DNA of 64,000 bases from Patiria pectinifera (lineage: Eukaryota > Echinodermata > Asteroidea > Valvatida > Asterinidae), in contig CM057146.1 in the NCBI GenBank assembly GCA_029964075.1, positions 14,956,390 through 15,020,389 of the forward strand. The letters run 5' to 3'. Shown piece by piece: positions 13,101 through 23,925 of this stretch. The notes beneath the pieces are model-generated. The model was not told the origin of the DNA and made no database searches. It saw only the letters and a program-made list of their open reading frames with translations. A program made the translations under genes and the position numbers. How positions within the stretch are numbered: the first letter of the stretch is position 1; each line of letters opens with the position of its first letter.

Positions 13101-16100
13101 ATTTAAGCTCTTTAAATTTCGGTTTGTCACGTCAAAAGTACTGATGCCACTTTTCCTAGGATCGTTTTATTCAGTTCCGAATCAATCAAATCGCGCGAAA
13201 AACAAAAGCATGTGAGAAAATCAATTTTTCAGCCAGAACCACCCCGAATCGAGCACATTTTCTGATAAATTGTTATTAAATTTTTCGAAAAGCAGTTCAT
13301 TCAAGAGAATTCCAGCAAATTTTAAAAAGAGAATTAAAGTAAATGATCTTGAAACTCTTGTCTGCAGCGTGACCGCATGATGCTTGACCCATCACAGGAT
13401 ACGTCACATAAAATTAATTATCGCGCGTGTAGGCCTAGTTGGGTCCTACATGCACACGCGACTTGTTGGCGAATTTTCAAATATTAGAGACTCTAAAATT
13501 TATTTTCATTACACAAACATTCCATGCAAGAGTTTATACGACTGTAGAGTACGAACAAAATATTTGAAATCACACGATCCAAGTGATGTACTGAGATATT
13601 TTTTTAATTGGTGCACAAATGTTCTGCTTTCTTAACCAAGCAAACCCTTTATTTACCATTGCTACGTATATGTAGGCCCCATGTATTTTCCATGTAAATA
13701 AATGGCGATTCACAAGCTGTTAAATTCATCTAACTCTTGCATAGCTTGTAATCTAATCTAAGTTAATCGCCATGCGCTATGCCATGATCACGGGAGGGCA
13801 ACTGCAAGTGCAAGTTTTCAAACGAACATGATCGATGACCAAGTGAGTCAACCAACTTGACCAATTGCAGAATAACGGCACATCAATAGATTGATTCTTC
13901 TGACAATACTTTGAAAGTAGTGCCAATTAAACTCACGGAAAATCGAAGTAAAAAAACTCAGAAAGATGCATGTTTACATCAAACATTGAACACGCGTCAT
14001 CATCACGCGCGGCGAGCAAAAAATAACACATGACAAATTCACCGCGTGTTTGTATACAGAGCGCGCCCTCAAGAGACTACAAACATTATGTGGCCTCAGT
14101 AAAATATGGTGTTTCTTTTGTGCCACGACGCCCGCAATGTGTCGCTTTTTTCTTTTTCATGTGTAATAACTACCAATAGTCTGGTGGAAATGAGGCAAGG
14201 TATTTTAAAGAAAAAAATAACGGCATCCCTGATAAAATGTGAAGCACATTTCTAGATACGAAGTCTAAAATGCAACTGCTGGAAAAATGCGTCGCTAAAC
14301 GGGGATGTGTGACGGCAGAAATGGATTGCCACTGAACTCGAATATTGCACAGGAATGCAGGTCTATATTCAGTTAAAGTGCATTCCCTGTGCTATTTTCG
14401 AATTCCACCTCGAAAAATAGATTTGTTTTTAGCTGCTAGTTTCCTAGCAATGTAAAAATTAATCACTTTTGAATGAGACACGTACTGAACCCACACAAAT
14501 CTACCGACGTTCAGTTATTGAAATAATGTCTTCACAAAATTCTAATTATTGCCTGCTAGACATTAATTCGGCTGTCGCAGGGCGAGTTATTTGAGCCCAA
14601 AATAAAAGCCTTTTTAAGAGGGTTGCAGACGCCACAAATTGGAATCAAGATGTTTTTTTCGTTAAAACAAAACTACGTACAAATCGAAAGTTCGTTAGGA
14701 GAAAATAAAATCCAATTTGAACAGCATGGGAAATACATCTTTAATTTGAGAGATTTTGACTGAACAGCTTCACTATAAGTGAAACGACAGGGGGATTTTA
14801 AGAGCATGCCATTTATGAGCGGTTCTGTTGTAAGGGGAAAATACAACTCAATTTCTCTGAAACTGCAATAGGTTGCTCTCCCCCCCCCCCCCCAAGTTGG
14901 CGTGAACATCGAGAACTTCTAAAATCTGCTTATCTCTTTCCCATACCCATTTTCATAAAGCTGAAATGGTTCTTGAGTCTGGAGTGCTGAATGGTAACAC
15001 ATAGCAACCTGATGAAAATGCACGTGCTATTGAAAAGCTGACGTAATGCCGCGACGCCCTAGTGCAGATCTGTAGGCCCGGAGTTGTTTACGCGGGCCAA
15101 ATCACAATCTGTATGGCCTCAAATTCTCAGGGTTTAGAGCATTTTGAGGGCCGTGAACTTGAGGAATTGTAAAAAATATATATATATATAAAAAGGTTGA
15201 AGCCGTGCACAGGACTGCGAGCTTCTGTGAAATTTGGATAAAATTAGGCCCTACTAAATTGCTCTATTTTGCAATGGAGCGTAGGCGTCCATTTTCAAAA
15301 TGGTGATGGGCTTCAGGACTGCATTTAAGGGTGATCATCTTTGGATGGAATTAGTTACCCCCCCCCCCCCAAAAAAAAAGAAAATGAACAGCAAATGACA
15401 GATGATGAAATAAGCTTTAATTTGACGGGTGTCTCTAACACCTTGGAGAATTGTGAGTATTTTTAATATTTATTTCGCATTACGCGTAATTATCATTGGA
15501 GCTAGTCCATGGGAGTCGATTTGCAAGTCTGGATCATATTAAATCTCGGCGAGAAAGCTGAATATGTATAGATCTAAGGAAGGGGAACGCAAGAGGATGA
15601 TGCGAAGCAAACTTACCCGCTGTCCAGGTCACACTCCAACCACTGAACTCCTGGTTTTTATCAGTAGCGAACAGAATCCAAATGGTATCCGAGTCGATGG
15701 TCAGTGGCTGTGGGGCCACGGTGCCGGCAAAGCGCAAGGGGAACTGGCCCGCCGACACGTTGGTCAACAGCACGTCATCGGTGAATGCCAGCCCCGTCCC
15801 GATGTACAAATCATCCTTGTTGTTCTCCTCGACATTGAAGATGTTGGCGAAGGTGAGGGTGATTGAGTTGGCTGAGGGGACGTAGAGCTGGTAGAATGAG
15901 TTGTGAAGCCGGGTGTATGTGTTTGGGTAATTGGGCGACTGGAAAGTATTGATGGAGCAACTGTTGGGCCAGTCAAAACACCGCTGGACATCGTGCAAAA
16001 GGAACAAACCTTAAAAGGACAGAGACAAATACGCAAGCTTTAAATTGAATCTTAATGCCATTTTAAATCGACAGATATCGATTACCATTCCCGAATATAG

Positions 16101-19100
16101 CAAATGAGCGTAATCATGTATTTTAGGACACATTAATGTTGTAAAAGTTCCGTTCATCAATCAAACCCCTGCCCTCTTTCCACAATTTAAGCTATAGCTG
16201 ATAACATGCATCGTATCGAAAGCGAACTATATTTTGATGATTCCAGACACGTACATAAAGTGACTTTTCCTGCTTGTATCATAGCAACATGTTTAGGAAT
16301 TGAGTCTCAAAAATTAAAGTATCTTTTCGTTTTCTTATATGGGAACGGTGTCTTAAACCAAACGATTACCAAATTTACTCCGACCGCGACAGGAATGTAA
16401 AAATTAACATACTCCGAGTTTGAGACCTCTCCGAGACAAAATGGTGCTCAAATTCTTTTATCATTTTTCAGGGTCATTTTGACCGGGACACCTTAGAAAG
16501 AGGGAAGTATTTTTGTCAAGAAAAAAACCGACACGTACCATAGATGATATGTAATGGGGCAGATTCCGGGACAAATCAAACCCGGGACATTTCAGCATGT
16601 ATTCCTTATCTGTTATTTTTTATTTTTTTACTTTCAGTAACAGTACAAGTACCAATATTTTAGACCCCATATTCCCCAACATTATACACTCACCTGTTGT
16701 AACACTGCAGTTGTAGCCCATGTAAGAGTCGACACACTCGCAGGCAAAATCGGGACTCCTACCGGGTCGCTCGTAGCAAGTCCCCCTCCCGTTGCAAGGG
16801 TTGCTCAGACATGCTGGAGAATATAAAGATGACAAAAATTACTAAAACCTTGTCCAATTTTAAAGTCCTTTAAAGTTTTAAACACAAGTCTTTATATTAT
16901 ATCTCACCATGTACAACTTTGCCAAGCTGGCTATATTTTTGCATAAAATAGAATAAAATAGAAAATGGACGCATTTGTACATCGTCTTGTTTCTCTTTCC
17001 GACTCACAAGAAAAAGTCACATTTTCCGTGATGTTTATGTCGTTGTTGTTGTTGTTGTTTTGTTTTGTTTTGTATTTACAATTTTTTTTTGGTTCCTCAG
17101 TTTACCAAGTTTCTGAACTTCCGTAAATGTTAATATATGTTAATAGAACTTACTACGTTTATCACATTTTGAGTGCATTTGGTGAAAAAAGTAAATGAGG
17201 TTTACCGCACGATGTCATAAAGTACATTATCAGTATAAGATAAGAGCAATTTTTCTGGTCATCTTACGGTCCTTCTGATCTCAATGTAATAAAAAAAACA
17301 ATGAAATTTATATGCAAGTAAAGAGATTAATTCTAAGATTTCGCTCAATCAGACAAAGTGTTTTGTAATTATGAACATTAATCATCTCTTCCGTTCGTAA
17401 TTATAAGGGCTGAGGAATACGTGTTCCTATACACGGTCAATAAAAAAATATCGGTACTCAGTGTCAAACATTTTACATTTTGGGAGAACATTTTCATCCT
17501 ACAATTGTTTTGAAATTGGTTTTAAAACAAACCCATAAAGGCCCGGCACGAACAAAAAAATGCACGGCAATGATACCTGGAAAAGGTATATGGGTGTTAC
17601 CGCCCGGCCCTTGAAAATACGGCGCTATAGAACATATAACCCACAAATCCTAAAAGAAACCATCACAATGATTGGTCAGACAAGGTAATTGTTGTTTGAT
17701 TATAAACGTTTAATTTTAAACGTTTTATTTTAATACCGAAGCGAAGTAAGTCCGGTAAAAATATATATGTATCCCCCTTTCCGAACTATATTTCGCGGAG
17801 CGACATTCGTCAGCGGCGCAAACATAATATTTTAAACTTTGTTCAGAAATACGTCGGAAACCTCCGTGTATAATTATTAGGGGGAAAAACTCCCTGAAAA
17901 AGAAGAAAACTTCGGTTAGAATCGTGCCAGACCGTGTCCTTCATCCGGGGGAGAAAAGCGAATTCAAAATAAAAAAATGACCTCATCAATATGACCCAAA
18001 AACCGATTCTACAACGCATAATGGTTATGTAAATCATGGAATAGTGACGTCTGCACACGTCGTTTGAGATGTCCATCCATGCAGAAAAGGTTAGGTTATA
18101 AAGGCAAGCCATTCACAGTGCTATGAAAATTTGACTACAATTAAAAAACGAAATTCTTTTCTAACGTGTGGTAAAGGCTCAGGCATTCCTGAGATTACTT
18201 CCACGAATTTTGTTCGCTGAAATTTGAAAAAAATGCAACGCCGTGTAAAAGAAATTGGTATATGTTATTTTTCAAAAAACTACTAAAAACTATTCATCTA
18301 TTTATTTGGACAGAACTTTCCTATTAAAATTTCAACATTCAAGGAATTTACAATGTCTAAAACGTGGTTCATTGTTATACCGTGGTATTAGATTTTGAGA
18401 AATTTCATTAGTTTACAAGTTAGAACTGTTCATTGTACATTGTAATTCAGAAGTTCAAGCATGACGAACCGATGAACTCCGCGGAGTACATCACCTCATA
18501 CATGTATGGAACACCACCCGGACCGTTCTGAAAAACGTTTGAACTTTTTGATCCCGGAAATTGTATATCACCAATATCACAATGCCAGGCAATTTCGTTA
18601 TCCGTAGGCTACAGAAAAAAAATCTTCCGGTTGCGATTAGGCCTATTGTGTCCAACACTTGTCGTTTTCAGGAATTGTGCTTTTCATGCATTTGTTCGTT
18701 TACAATAACAACATCATTCAAAAATACAAAGAAGAATGTTCAACACCTAACCTGATGAAATTTCAGACTCAGTCTGGCATATATTACACTTTTCCAAAAA
18801 CAGTGAAAAAAAACATAAAGAATCTTTCGAGAACGAAACATGATTTTGCCAATAGATGCCGTATTTAAACAATCATTCAATTGGATACTCGTTGGCGACC
18901 ACCTACATTTCTTGATTTCCTCTAAAATGACAGCAAGCCAGACGGAATAATTTTATGAGGTGTTTAGTGCCGGTTCCATCTTAAATCAAGTAAGATTTTT
19001 GATGATCATTTGGTAGGCTACTTTTGAGATAAACGCAAATGATCCTATATGCCTGTATCATTCGAAATGTATCGTTGAGTTTCGCGATACTCTGGTGTTT

Positions 19101-22100
19101 CGGGATGGCTTATGATTAGCAACAGAAATGTCTGTCATAATTTGTAATTCCCAGCCCATTTTAACCAAAAATAGACGTTCAATTTAATTACCGGAAATCA
19201 ATAATGCCAGCTGGCTGCATGTCATATATGATATTTAATCATCAAAAGTAGTCGTTCCATTTCATTATTTGTCAAATCACCAGACAAAAAAAAAACTTCA
19301 ATCAAATCCAAATAGTTCGGCCGATAAGTTAATTTGATTTCGTCGAAGCCAGTAGCATGATACTCATTCAAAAATCGTTTTCCATTTTCATAGCTGGTAT
19401 AAAGTAGTTGAATCCCAAATAAGCACTGAAACCGAGGCTGTCGGTGCTTAGCCATTATATGAACGGCGGACTTTTAAAAAAATCTCTCAGCAAAATATAT
19501 GCAGGCCGCGCCAGTAAACAGGCCCAAAATTGTCTAGGTTGACAAAAAATACCATTTGTATGCCCTCAGTTATATCTCTTAAAAGAGAGTTTTACGGCCC
19601 TTGCACTTGAGGATTAGGGACAAAAAGAAGGGTCTCGGCTCTGTACTGGTATTTCAGATGTTATTTCGGAATATGTGCGAAATTGAACCCCAAAACGCTC
19701 CGTTCTGAAATGAAGTGAGGGACCTCTTTTTTTCTTCTTCTCGAAATGCACCCGATGGGATCCAGGACTTTGTGATATAGTTTTTGAAGGGTAAAATGCC
19801 CAAAAGTCACCATTTAATCCTCAATAAATTGGACGGAGATTGAAAGAGGGTACACTGAGCTAATTTGATGTGTACATGTATACTGAACACCATGGCGAAT
19901 TTTAAGCAGCTTTCCTGAATTTTGGAAGTGGCATATTGGCGATGTATACATCCGTTTACTATAGGCCTACAGCGCGTCCCAAAATACCCGCAATTTTTTT
20001 TTTGGCGAGGCTCTATAGCGTCGCCGCGGAAACACGTAACGCCATTATTTTTATATCATTTTAAAGCTTGGAATCTTGACGTTATCCCTGGTTAGTATTG
20101 GTTTGATTTTTAAAAAGGTTTTGGAATTATTTGTGTTCAAATAAAGGCATGTCAAAATCAAACTCAACCGATTTTAAGGAAAATCAACCATGCGCATTTG
20201 TTTCTAAATGTGGAAATGCTTCGTGTTCATGATGTGACGATCTCGTTGCCTTTTACTTTCTGTGTTTCCTTTTTTTCGATCCACGTAGACGACACCTTAA
20301 ATACATTCACAATATTATCCTTCGTTTCAAGTTCAATGTGTTTTAATATAAATCAAATGTTAATTTTGTTATGTCAACAGCTTGTTGACTCGAGTTTGCA
20401 TCTGATGTACCGCATCGTCGATTTTCCTTCAAATCGGTTGAGTTTGTTTTCGAACACAAATAGTTTAAAACTCTTTTAAAAATCGAATCAATACTTACCA
20501 GGGACAAAGTTAAGATTCCAAGCTTTAAAATGATACAAGAATAATGGCACTAAAGCCTCGCAAAAAATGTTGCGGGTATTTTGGGACACGCTGTATACAT
20601 TCGTTGACAATAGTCTGCGCATTGATAGCCGAACGATCGAAGTAGGAAAACCTACAGCTGCAAGTGCTCGGAGAGACCTGCCTCTGCGCAGGCGCTTGGC
20701 TGTCTCATTAAATGATGATTACATAGTTAATTAAGGATGTGTATCCATAGCAACACGGGAAGCGATGTGGGAAGGGAAAGCCATCAATTATTTACCAAGG
20801 TATAGAGTGCTACGATGGAGGCGGCCATTTTTCTCTCGGACATTTACATGTAAATGCTAGCAAGGTTACACTATCCGTCGCATTAGGGTAACGAATGCAA
20901 CTCGTATATAAAGTCTCACAACAAATGAGCCTTTATAAAAACCAATTCCTCGCTATCAGAAAATTTAGAATACATTGTACATGCACTAGTTAATGCGCAT
21001 CTAGACAATAAAAAGTATCTTGGTATAAAAATTTCAATCTGCCCTGCTTTCTGGTGCATTTATACGTTCAGTTAAATTGTGCTCAATGCCGTCAACTTGA
21101 ACATCGATATGATGTTTTTGGTGTGCCTGGTGTAAATCAAACGAAAATTTTACACTCCAGGTAAATTGAAATAACAAAAAGACCTAGATCTATATACCAA
21201 TTTGACGGTACTAAATATGTACTGGACAAGTCCAAGAATTCGCGCACATGTCCCATACGTATAACGAAAGTTTAACCCTCCAAGACATTCATGGATTTCA
21301 ATGTGTTCTTATTCTACTGTAAGGCATCTGCAAAAAGAATACCCACAAGAATTTGTTTTACTATTAGCCTTTGCGAATACGGATATTTAGTGTGTAATTT
21401 TTAAAAAAACATCGCATTACGTATAATTATATGGGACAAAAGAGGACCTTTTCTTGGACTAACTCTATTACTTATCGCGGGCCTATGGCGGAAGCTCATA
21501 TCTTGCAAAAAAATAGCAAATGAATTCAAATATTTAAGTTTTGGGGTGTCACATCTGAAAGAGCATGGACATAGCGACTGTTATAAGAAGTCGCGGTTAG
21601 TTCTTATCAACTTAAATTTAATTTACAAAAATTAGTAAACTTGTTTTTTTTTCTGAAACGAGTGGTGAATCTACCTCACTATGTTAGCCTAGTGTTTGTG
21701 TGAGTCATTTGTATTCATGTGAACATGTACCAAAAACTGATGAATATATCTCGTAACAATGTATCGGGACAATTCGAGGTCGAATGGTACTGATGTACTA
21801 TGTCGAGAGTGAACCACTGCAGTTGAAAAGTCAACCATTTAAAAAAAAATACATGTAGTTAGAATCTTTGCCATTGTGTAAAAATGATTTACAAATACAG
21901 ACTCATCTCATCTCATCTCATCTGAAGATAATTCATGCATATTATATGAACAACACATTACGACTTCCCATTCCAATGGTGTCATAAAATTTAACGATAT
22001 TGCAGCAAGTCAAAAAGAAGGTATGCTGTCACCGCATTGAAAAGGAATGTGATTATATAACAATCAAATACGAAGACAAACGTACAATTTACAGGCATTC

Positions 22101-23175
22101 AAAAACAGAATACACGTACGTTCGCCTATAAACTTAATAAACACTTCACAATTACATATTCTTTTCTCTTTCATAACTTCCTAACTCCGCACCGAATTCA
22201 AAATTTTAAAGTGTTTAGGACCAATGCCAACGTATTTCTCGATATCATTTTTATATCACTTTTCAGCATATGGAGGAATACATCGTTACCTTATGTTCAT
22301 GAGAATGTCCGTATATTCCATCGGCTTATTAACAAGTGTTTAAGTCAGTTTAACAAACAGAGGTTTCAAATTTTCACTTTTATATTTCATTTATTGCTAC
22401 ACTTTAATGATAATGAGCATCAGAAAACTTGAAGTACATGTTATACATATCGACAAACTGCAATATCAATATAATATATAAGTAACGTTTCTACCTACTT
22501 TATGGAACACTAAACCTAGTAACTTTGTATTTCAGTACAATTTACGGCACATATTTACTTTCATTCAGATAATTCACACCAGGAGAATACAAGAAGCAGT
22601 TAAATTTAAGTCGAAATGAAAACGTAAACCCTTTCGGGGAAAGAACGTTTTGAACATCCAGACGCCACTTTTTTCATCATGTATATATAAATAAAGGTCA
22701 GTTGTTCAGTTCATTGGAAAAATATTGAAAAGACATAACTCTGGGACTGAGAAACATTTCCAATTTTGTCAGAAAATACTTTGAAAAATTGTAGACAACC
22801 ACAGAAGTGGCGTCAGGATACTACATTTTCCCCCTTTCGAAAAAGGACGATTATCACAAGAGAAGAGAGTGATTATCAAAACCCGCCAATAACGAAAAAA
22901 ACAAACAATTTTGGAAACAAAATAAAGCTCAGCTGGCCTCAAGGTATTTGTAGACATGCGAGAAGAGTTAACCAATGTTTTCCATCATTGAAATACATAT
23001 TATCGGTGATAGGACAAAAATCTGAATTAGTGATACTCAATTACGGCGGGAAAGTAACTGAGTATAGGTGCTAATTGATGATACAACACTTACCGTTTTG
23101 TGCTTGAACGGTTCCCAAGAGCGCCAGCGCAATGGTAACTGCAAAATACATAATTCCACTTCGATAATATTCCAT
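1051..23175 (-). CDS. Fibropellin-like secreted EGF-CUB-EGF(n) protein, 13 exons seen, C-terminus outside window
   Basis: The span is assembled from 13 exons read on the minus strand: 23175-23094, 16813-16694, 16009-15617, 12354-12235, 11635-11513, 9099-8965, 7491-7369, 6485-6363, 5556-5431, 4024-3902, 3620-3498, 2436-2314 and 1167-1051. All junctions are GT-AG and phase 1, so every module can be added or lost without shifting frame. The order is signal peptide, six-cysteine EGF, CUB, then ten EGF modules. This matches the N-terminal order known for sea urchin fibropellins (EGF, CUB, EGF array), which are secreted extracellular-matrix proteins of the embryo. The avidin-like C-terminal domain of fibropellins is not in the window; more exons are expected to the left of base 1. 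Nine modules carry an extra cysteine pair. An extracellular structural or adhesive role is inferred from architecture only. Another EGF/CUB family of similar layout is possible. Confidence 0.85.
1258..1395 (+). mobile_element. 5'-truncated SINE related to 53725-53885
   Basis: It starts within the tRNA-like region (aagcaggaggtcgtgagtcc), keeps a degraded box B and continues through actcgggacaacac and ggagggcaaaacccgat. The box A half is missing. Confidence 0.6.
2314..2436 (-). CDS. Exon 12: eight-cysteine EGF module
   Basis: Acceptor cctag|GT and donor T|gtaagt flank 123 bp. The peptide begins [15 protein letters not shown] and ends [14 protein letters not shown], with eight cysteines in the shared spacing. 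Confidence 0.85.
2520..3450 (+). mobile_element. MITE family A copy split by a mariner-type foldback element
   Basis: Left part 2520-2690 and right part 3197-3450 align with the other copies; the gap is filled by the foldback at 2691-3196. The right part also carries extra sequence near 3270-3380. The copy ends gcaaatgatcctatat. Confidence 0.7.
2691..3196. mobile_element. Mariner-type foldback element with TA duplication
   Basis: It begins cagggtgagtcaaaaaa and ends with the reverse complement, with arms of about 210 bp. It sits between TA dinucleotides, and removing it restores the tctatagca motif seen in other family A copies. Related termini (gggcgagtcaa) occur at 49190 and 53045. No transposase is encoded. 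Confidence 0.75.
3498..3620 (-). CDS. Exon 11: eight-cysteine EGF module
   Basis: Acceptor ctgcag|CT and donor C|gtaagt flank 123 bp. The peptide begins [15 protein letters not shown] and ends [14 protein letters not shown]. The start I-D-Q is the only one resembling a calcium-binding EGF opening, but the full consensus is not met. Confidence 0.85.
3902..4024 (-). CDS. Exon 10: eight-cysteine EGF module
   Basis: Acceptor taacag|CC and donor C|gtaagt flank 123 bp. The peptide begins [15 protein letters not shown] and ends [14 protein letters not shown]. Asn-Ser-Ser after C1 is a possible N-glycosylation site. Confidence 0.85.
4201..4507 (+). repeat. Tandem duplication, two 160-bp units
   Basis: The units begin atacaataa at 4201 and 4361 and share ggcgggaagggaggctgaag and gggctgggcatgatggaagg with few differences. 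They are in the intron between EGF exons 9 and 10. Confidence 0.8.
5204..5376. mobile_element. MITE family B copy next to EGF exon 9
   Basis: It shares attttcattagcaactgctt, attgcaggaagattg and aactcgtcccgaatataaat with the 8678 copy, but its left end is truncated. It ends about 55 bp past the donor of EGF exon 9. Confidence 0.65.
5431..5556 (-). CDS. Exon 9: eight-cysteine EGF module
   Basis: Acceptor tgacag|CT and donor C|gtaagt flank 126 bp. The peptide begins [14 protein letters not shown] and ends [14 protein letters not shown]. The C2-C3 loop is one residue shorter than in most siblings (VNGF). Confidence 0.85.
5797..6182 (-). mobile_element. MITE family A copy, reverse orientation
   Basis: It reads as the reverse complement of the family, with gagctgaaacttcaacaggt and aacattcttctttggatttg. 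The left terminus (in + coordinates) is diverged. It lies in the intron between EGF exons 8 and 9. Confidence 0.7.
6363..6485 (-). CDS. Exon 8: eight-cysteine EGF module
   Basis: Acceptor tctcag|AC and donor G|gtatgc flank 123 bp. The peptide begins [15 protein letters not shown] and ends [14 protein letters not shown]. Eight cysteines are in the shared spacing. Confidence 0.85.
7369..7491 (-). CDS. Exon 7: eight-cysteine EGF module
   Basis: Acceptor attccag|GG and donor T|gtaagt flank 123 bp. The peptide begins [16 protein letters not shown] and ends [14 protein letters not shown]. Eight cysteines are in the shared spacing. Confidence 0.85.
7545..8062 (+). repeat. Dispersed repeat of about 510 bp, copy 1
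   Basis: It aligns with 50995-51512 over its length, including acaaatttccatattcag-like and gtgtgatgtcat blocks and a gccaatgarcaaa motif. Ends have no clear inverted repeat. It may be a diverged transposon of unknown type. Confidence 0.6.
8262..8602. mobile_element. Foldback repeat of about 340 bp
   Basis: The segment attcacaatgcagtgcgcca at its left end reappears inverted as tggcgcactgcattgtgaat on the right, with about 30 bp matched. It is non-coding. Confidence 0.6.
8678..8930. mobile_element. MITE family B next to EGF exon 6
   Basis: Inverted ends are cgtctcaattcatatctggg and its imperfect complement ending tatgaattgagatg. The interior has attttcataagcaactgcta and cattgtgggaagattgcagg. 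Related partial copies lie at 5204-5376 and 43470-43615. Confidence 0.7.
8965..9099 (-). CDS. Exon 6: eight-cysteine EGF module, longest
   Basis: Acceptor tttgcag|GT and donor C|gtatgt flank 135 bp. The peptide begins [17 protein letters not shown] and ends [14 protein letters not shown]. It is 12 bp longer than most siblings, with a longer C1-C2 spacing and C3-C4 loop. A MITE ends about 35 bp past the donor. Confidence 0.85.
9119..11512. other. Intron between EGF exons 5 and 6, no gene seen
   Basis: AT-rich intronic sequence with T-runs and ttgtttgttt stretches. I saw no open frame with splice context and no clear transposon ends. Confidence 0.6.
11513..11635 (-). CDS. Exon 5: eight-cysteine EGF module
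   Basis: Acceptor cccacag|CA and donor C|gtaagt flank 123 bp. The peptide begins [16 protein letters not shown] and ends [14 protein letters not shown]. Eight cysteines are present: the six of EGF plus one in the C3-C4 loop and one replacing the Gly that normally follows C5. Confidence 0.85.
12235..12354 (-). CDS. Exon 4: EGF module with seven cysteines
   Basis: Acceptor catag|CT and donor G|gtaagt flank 120 bp. The peptide starts [15 protein letters not shown] and ends [14 protein letters not shown]. It has the extra cysteine two residues after C5 (C-S-S-C) but lacks the partner cysteine before C4 that the other downstream modules have, which leaves seven cysteines. It is the first module after the CUB and is intermediate between the six- and eight-cysteine types. 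Confidence 0.85.
12470..15616. other. Intron between CUB and EGF exon 4, no gene seen
   Basis: Apart from the small foldback at 12866-12943, the stretch shows only low-complexity runs (c16 near 14880, tatatata near 15175). Confidence 0.6.
12866..12943. repeat. Foldback of about 78 bp
   Basis: agtagctcgagtaactccag pairs with ctagagttactcaagctact. The two arms are about 35 bp each around ttat. The arm motif recurs at 35089-35110 (tagcttgagtaactccag). Confidence 0.6.
15617..16009 (-). CDS. Exon 3: CUB domain
   Basis: The 393-bp exon encodes 131 residues. Hallmarks are the [10 protein letters not shown] strand near the start, the [12 protein letters not shown] and DDLYIGTG segments in the middle, and the closing ILFATDKN plus FSGWSVTW. 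I chose the acceptor at 16010 because it gives phase 1 and the lead-in [14 protein letters not shown]; the alternative tccag|CGG is phase 0 and would break frame with exon 2. The CUB fold normally has four cysteines. Only two are present here, both at the N-terminal edge, and the positions normally holding C2, C3 and C4 are not cysteine. Acidic residues compatible with a calcium site are retained. Confidence 0.85.
16694..16813 (-). CDS. Exon 2: canonical six-cysteine EGF domain
   Basis: Acceptor ctccag|CA and donor G|gtgagt flank 120 bp. The peptide runs [12 protein letters not shown]...[14 protein letters not shown] and has the standard six EGF cysteines, with the ordinary Asp-Ser-Tyr turn after the fifth. 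This is the only EGF of the gene that lacks the extra cysteine after C5. It sits before the CUB domain, as in fibropellins. It has no clear Asp-x-Asp/Glu calcium-binding start. Confidence 0.85.
16814..18668. other. Left part of intron 1, no gene seen
   Basis: It holds (gtt)n and ttttg repeats near 17040-17075 and otherwise unstructured AT-rich sequence. Confidence 0.55.
18669..19054 (+). mobile_element. MITE family A copy in intron 1 of the EGF-CUB gene
   Basis: It contains aagaagaatgttcaacacct and gacagcaagccagacgg, and ends gatcctatatgcc. The left end is eroded. Confidence 0.7.
19970..20593. mobile_element. Mariner-type foldback element, 624 bp
   Basis: It begins cagcgcgtcccaaaataccc and ends with the near-perfect complement, between TA dinucleotides at 19968-19969 and 20594-20595. 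Arms extend about 200 bp (tggaatcttgacgttatccc versus gggacaaagttaagattcca). It is in intron 1 of the EGF-CUB gene and has no transposase. Confidence 0.75.
20594..22636. other. Right part of intron 1, nothing recognised
   Basis: Sequence is AT-rich with a short (ctcat)n run near 21901. No convincing coding or repeat structure was seen. A first-intron enhancer cannot be judged from one sequence. Confidence 0.5.
22637..22838. mobile_element. MITE family C, copy 1
   Basis: Ends are ggggaaagaacg and cattttccccctttc, with ccagacgccac and gtggcgtcagga as inner inverted blocks. It contains aaaggtcagttgttcagtt. Other copies are at 58642-58838, 62190-62600 and 63669-63873. Confidence 0.65.
23094..23175 (-). 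CDS. Exon 1: start codon and signal peptide
   Basis: The ATG lies at 23175-23173. It opens [10 protein letters not shown] followed by a hydrophobic stretch ([13 protein letters not shown]) and ends QAQN, a classical secretory signal with likely cleavage after the QA. The exon ends at a perfect donor (G|gtaagt at 23093) in phase 1, which matches every downstream exon. No other in-frame ATG gives a signal peptide, so this start is well supported. The following intron of about 6.3 kb is the longest of the gene. Confidence 0.85.
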
Positions 23176-23414
23176 CGTGGCTCCGTACACCTATTGCGAT
23201 TCAACAAGTACGTGCGGTATTTCCCGTACCGTCACTAAAGCCTGTATCCGCCCGCGGAAACGGCAGGGAAGCAAATCGTACCGGATTGCCAGATACTCGT
23301 AAAAATGATCACCAGATTCCTAAGATGTATAATTCCTGGGAAATTCAAAGATGCGTTTCACGGTAAAGTCGTACTTCAGTATTTGTTGTTCAACCATAGA
23401 CTGTCGTTCGTCGC

Positions 23415-23422
23415 TTTATATA
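23415..23422 (-). promoter_or_regulatory. TATA box of the EGF-CUB gene
   Basis: The minus strand reads TATATAAA about 240 bases upstream of the start codon. A start of transcription near 23390-23397 would give a 5' UTR of roughly 215-220 bases, though no single initiator stands out. The position relative to exon 1 and lack of a competing TATA box nearby make it a reasonable core promoter. Confidence 0.45.
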
Positions 23423-23925
23423 AAAATCCACAATTGTAAATCGTGCACAGTCATTTCGTAACTGGGTGTACGTACGTAAGCACACCGTGAGGCACAGCCT
23501 TGCTCTGTCACAATCCATGATCTCTCAAGCGTGGACAATCCTTTTTTCATTTTCGTTTGACATGTAAATTGCATTGTTGTAAACCCACTCTCAACCATGG
23601 GCCAGTGGGCTCGTTTGAATAGAGGCAATTTTTCTTGTCAACAAATGAGACTGTGGGTTCGTAAGAAAACATGACGCATGTTGATTGTACCCACGGGTGG
23701 AGTCCATCGTGTGCATGGCATTGAAAGTCACTTCAAGCACAAAGCCATACATTTCACCATGATTTCACATTCATATTCACACGGAGACACGAAAACCTCC
23801 TCGCCAATAACTTGCTTCTAGAGTTTTGTACTGTTTTGGGTATTTTTTTTCTATAAAGATGATTGTTATGATACAGCAGTGACATAAAACAACTAGAAAG
23901 CACTCAGAGAGCGCATGCACACCAA

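Noticed and set aside
15564-15885. Open frames on the plus strand across the CUB exon
   Set aside because: They are antisense shadows of a well-supported CUB domain with splice sites on the minus strand.
22766-23074. 102-codon frame upstream of exon 1 on the plus strand
   Set aside because: It begins inside a MITE and has no recognisable domain.
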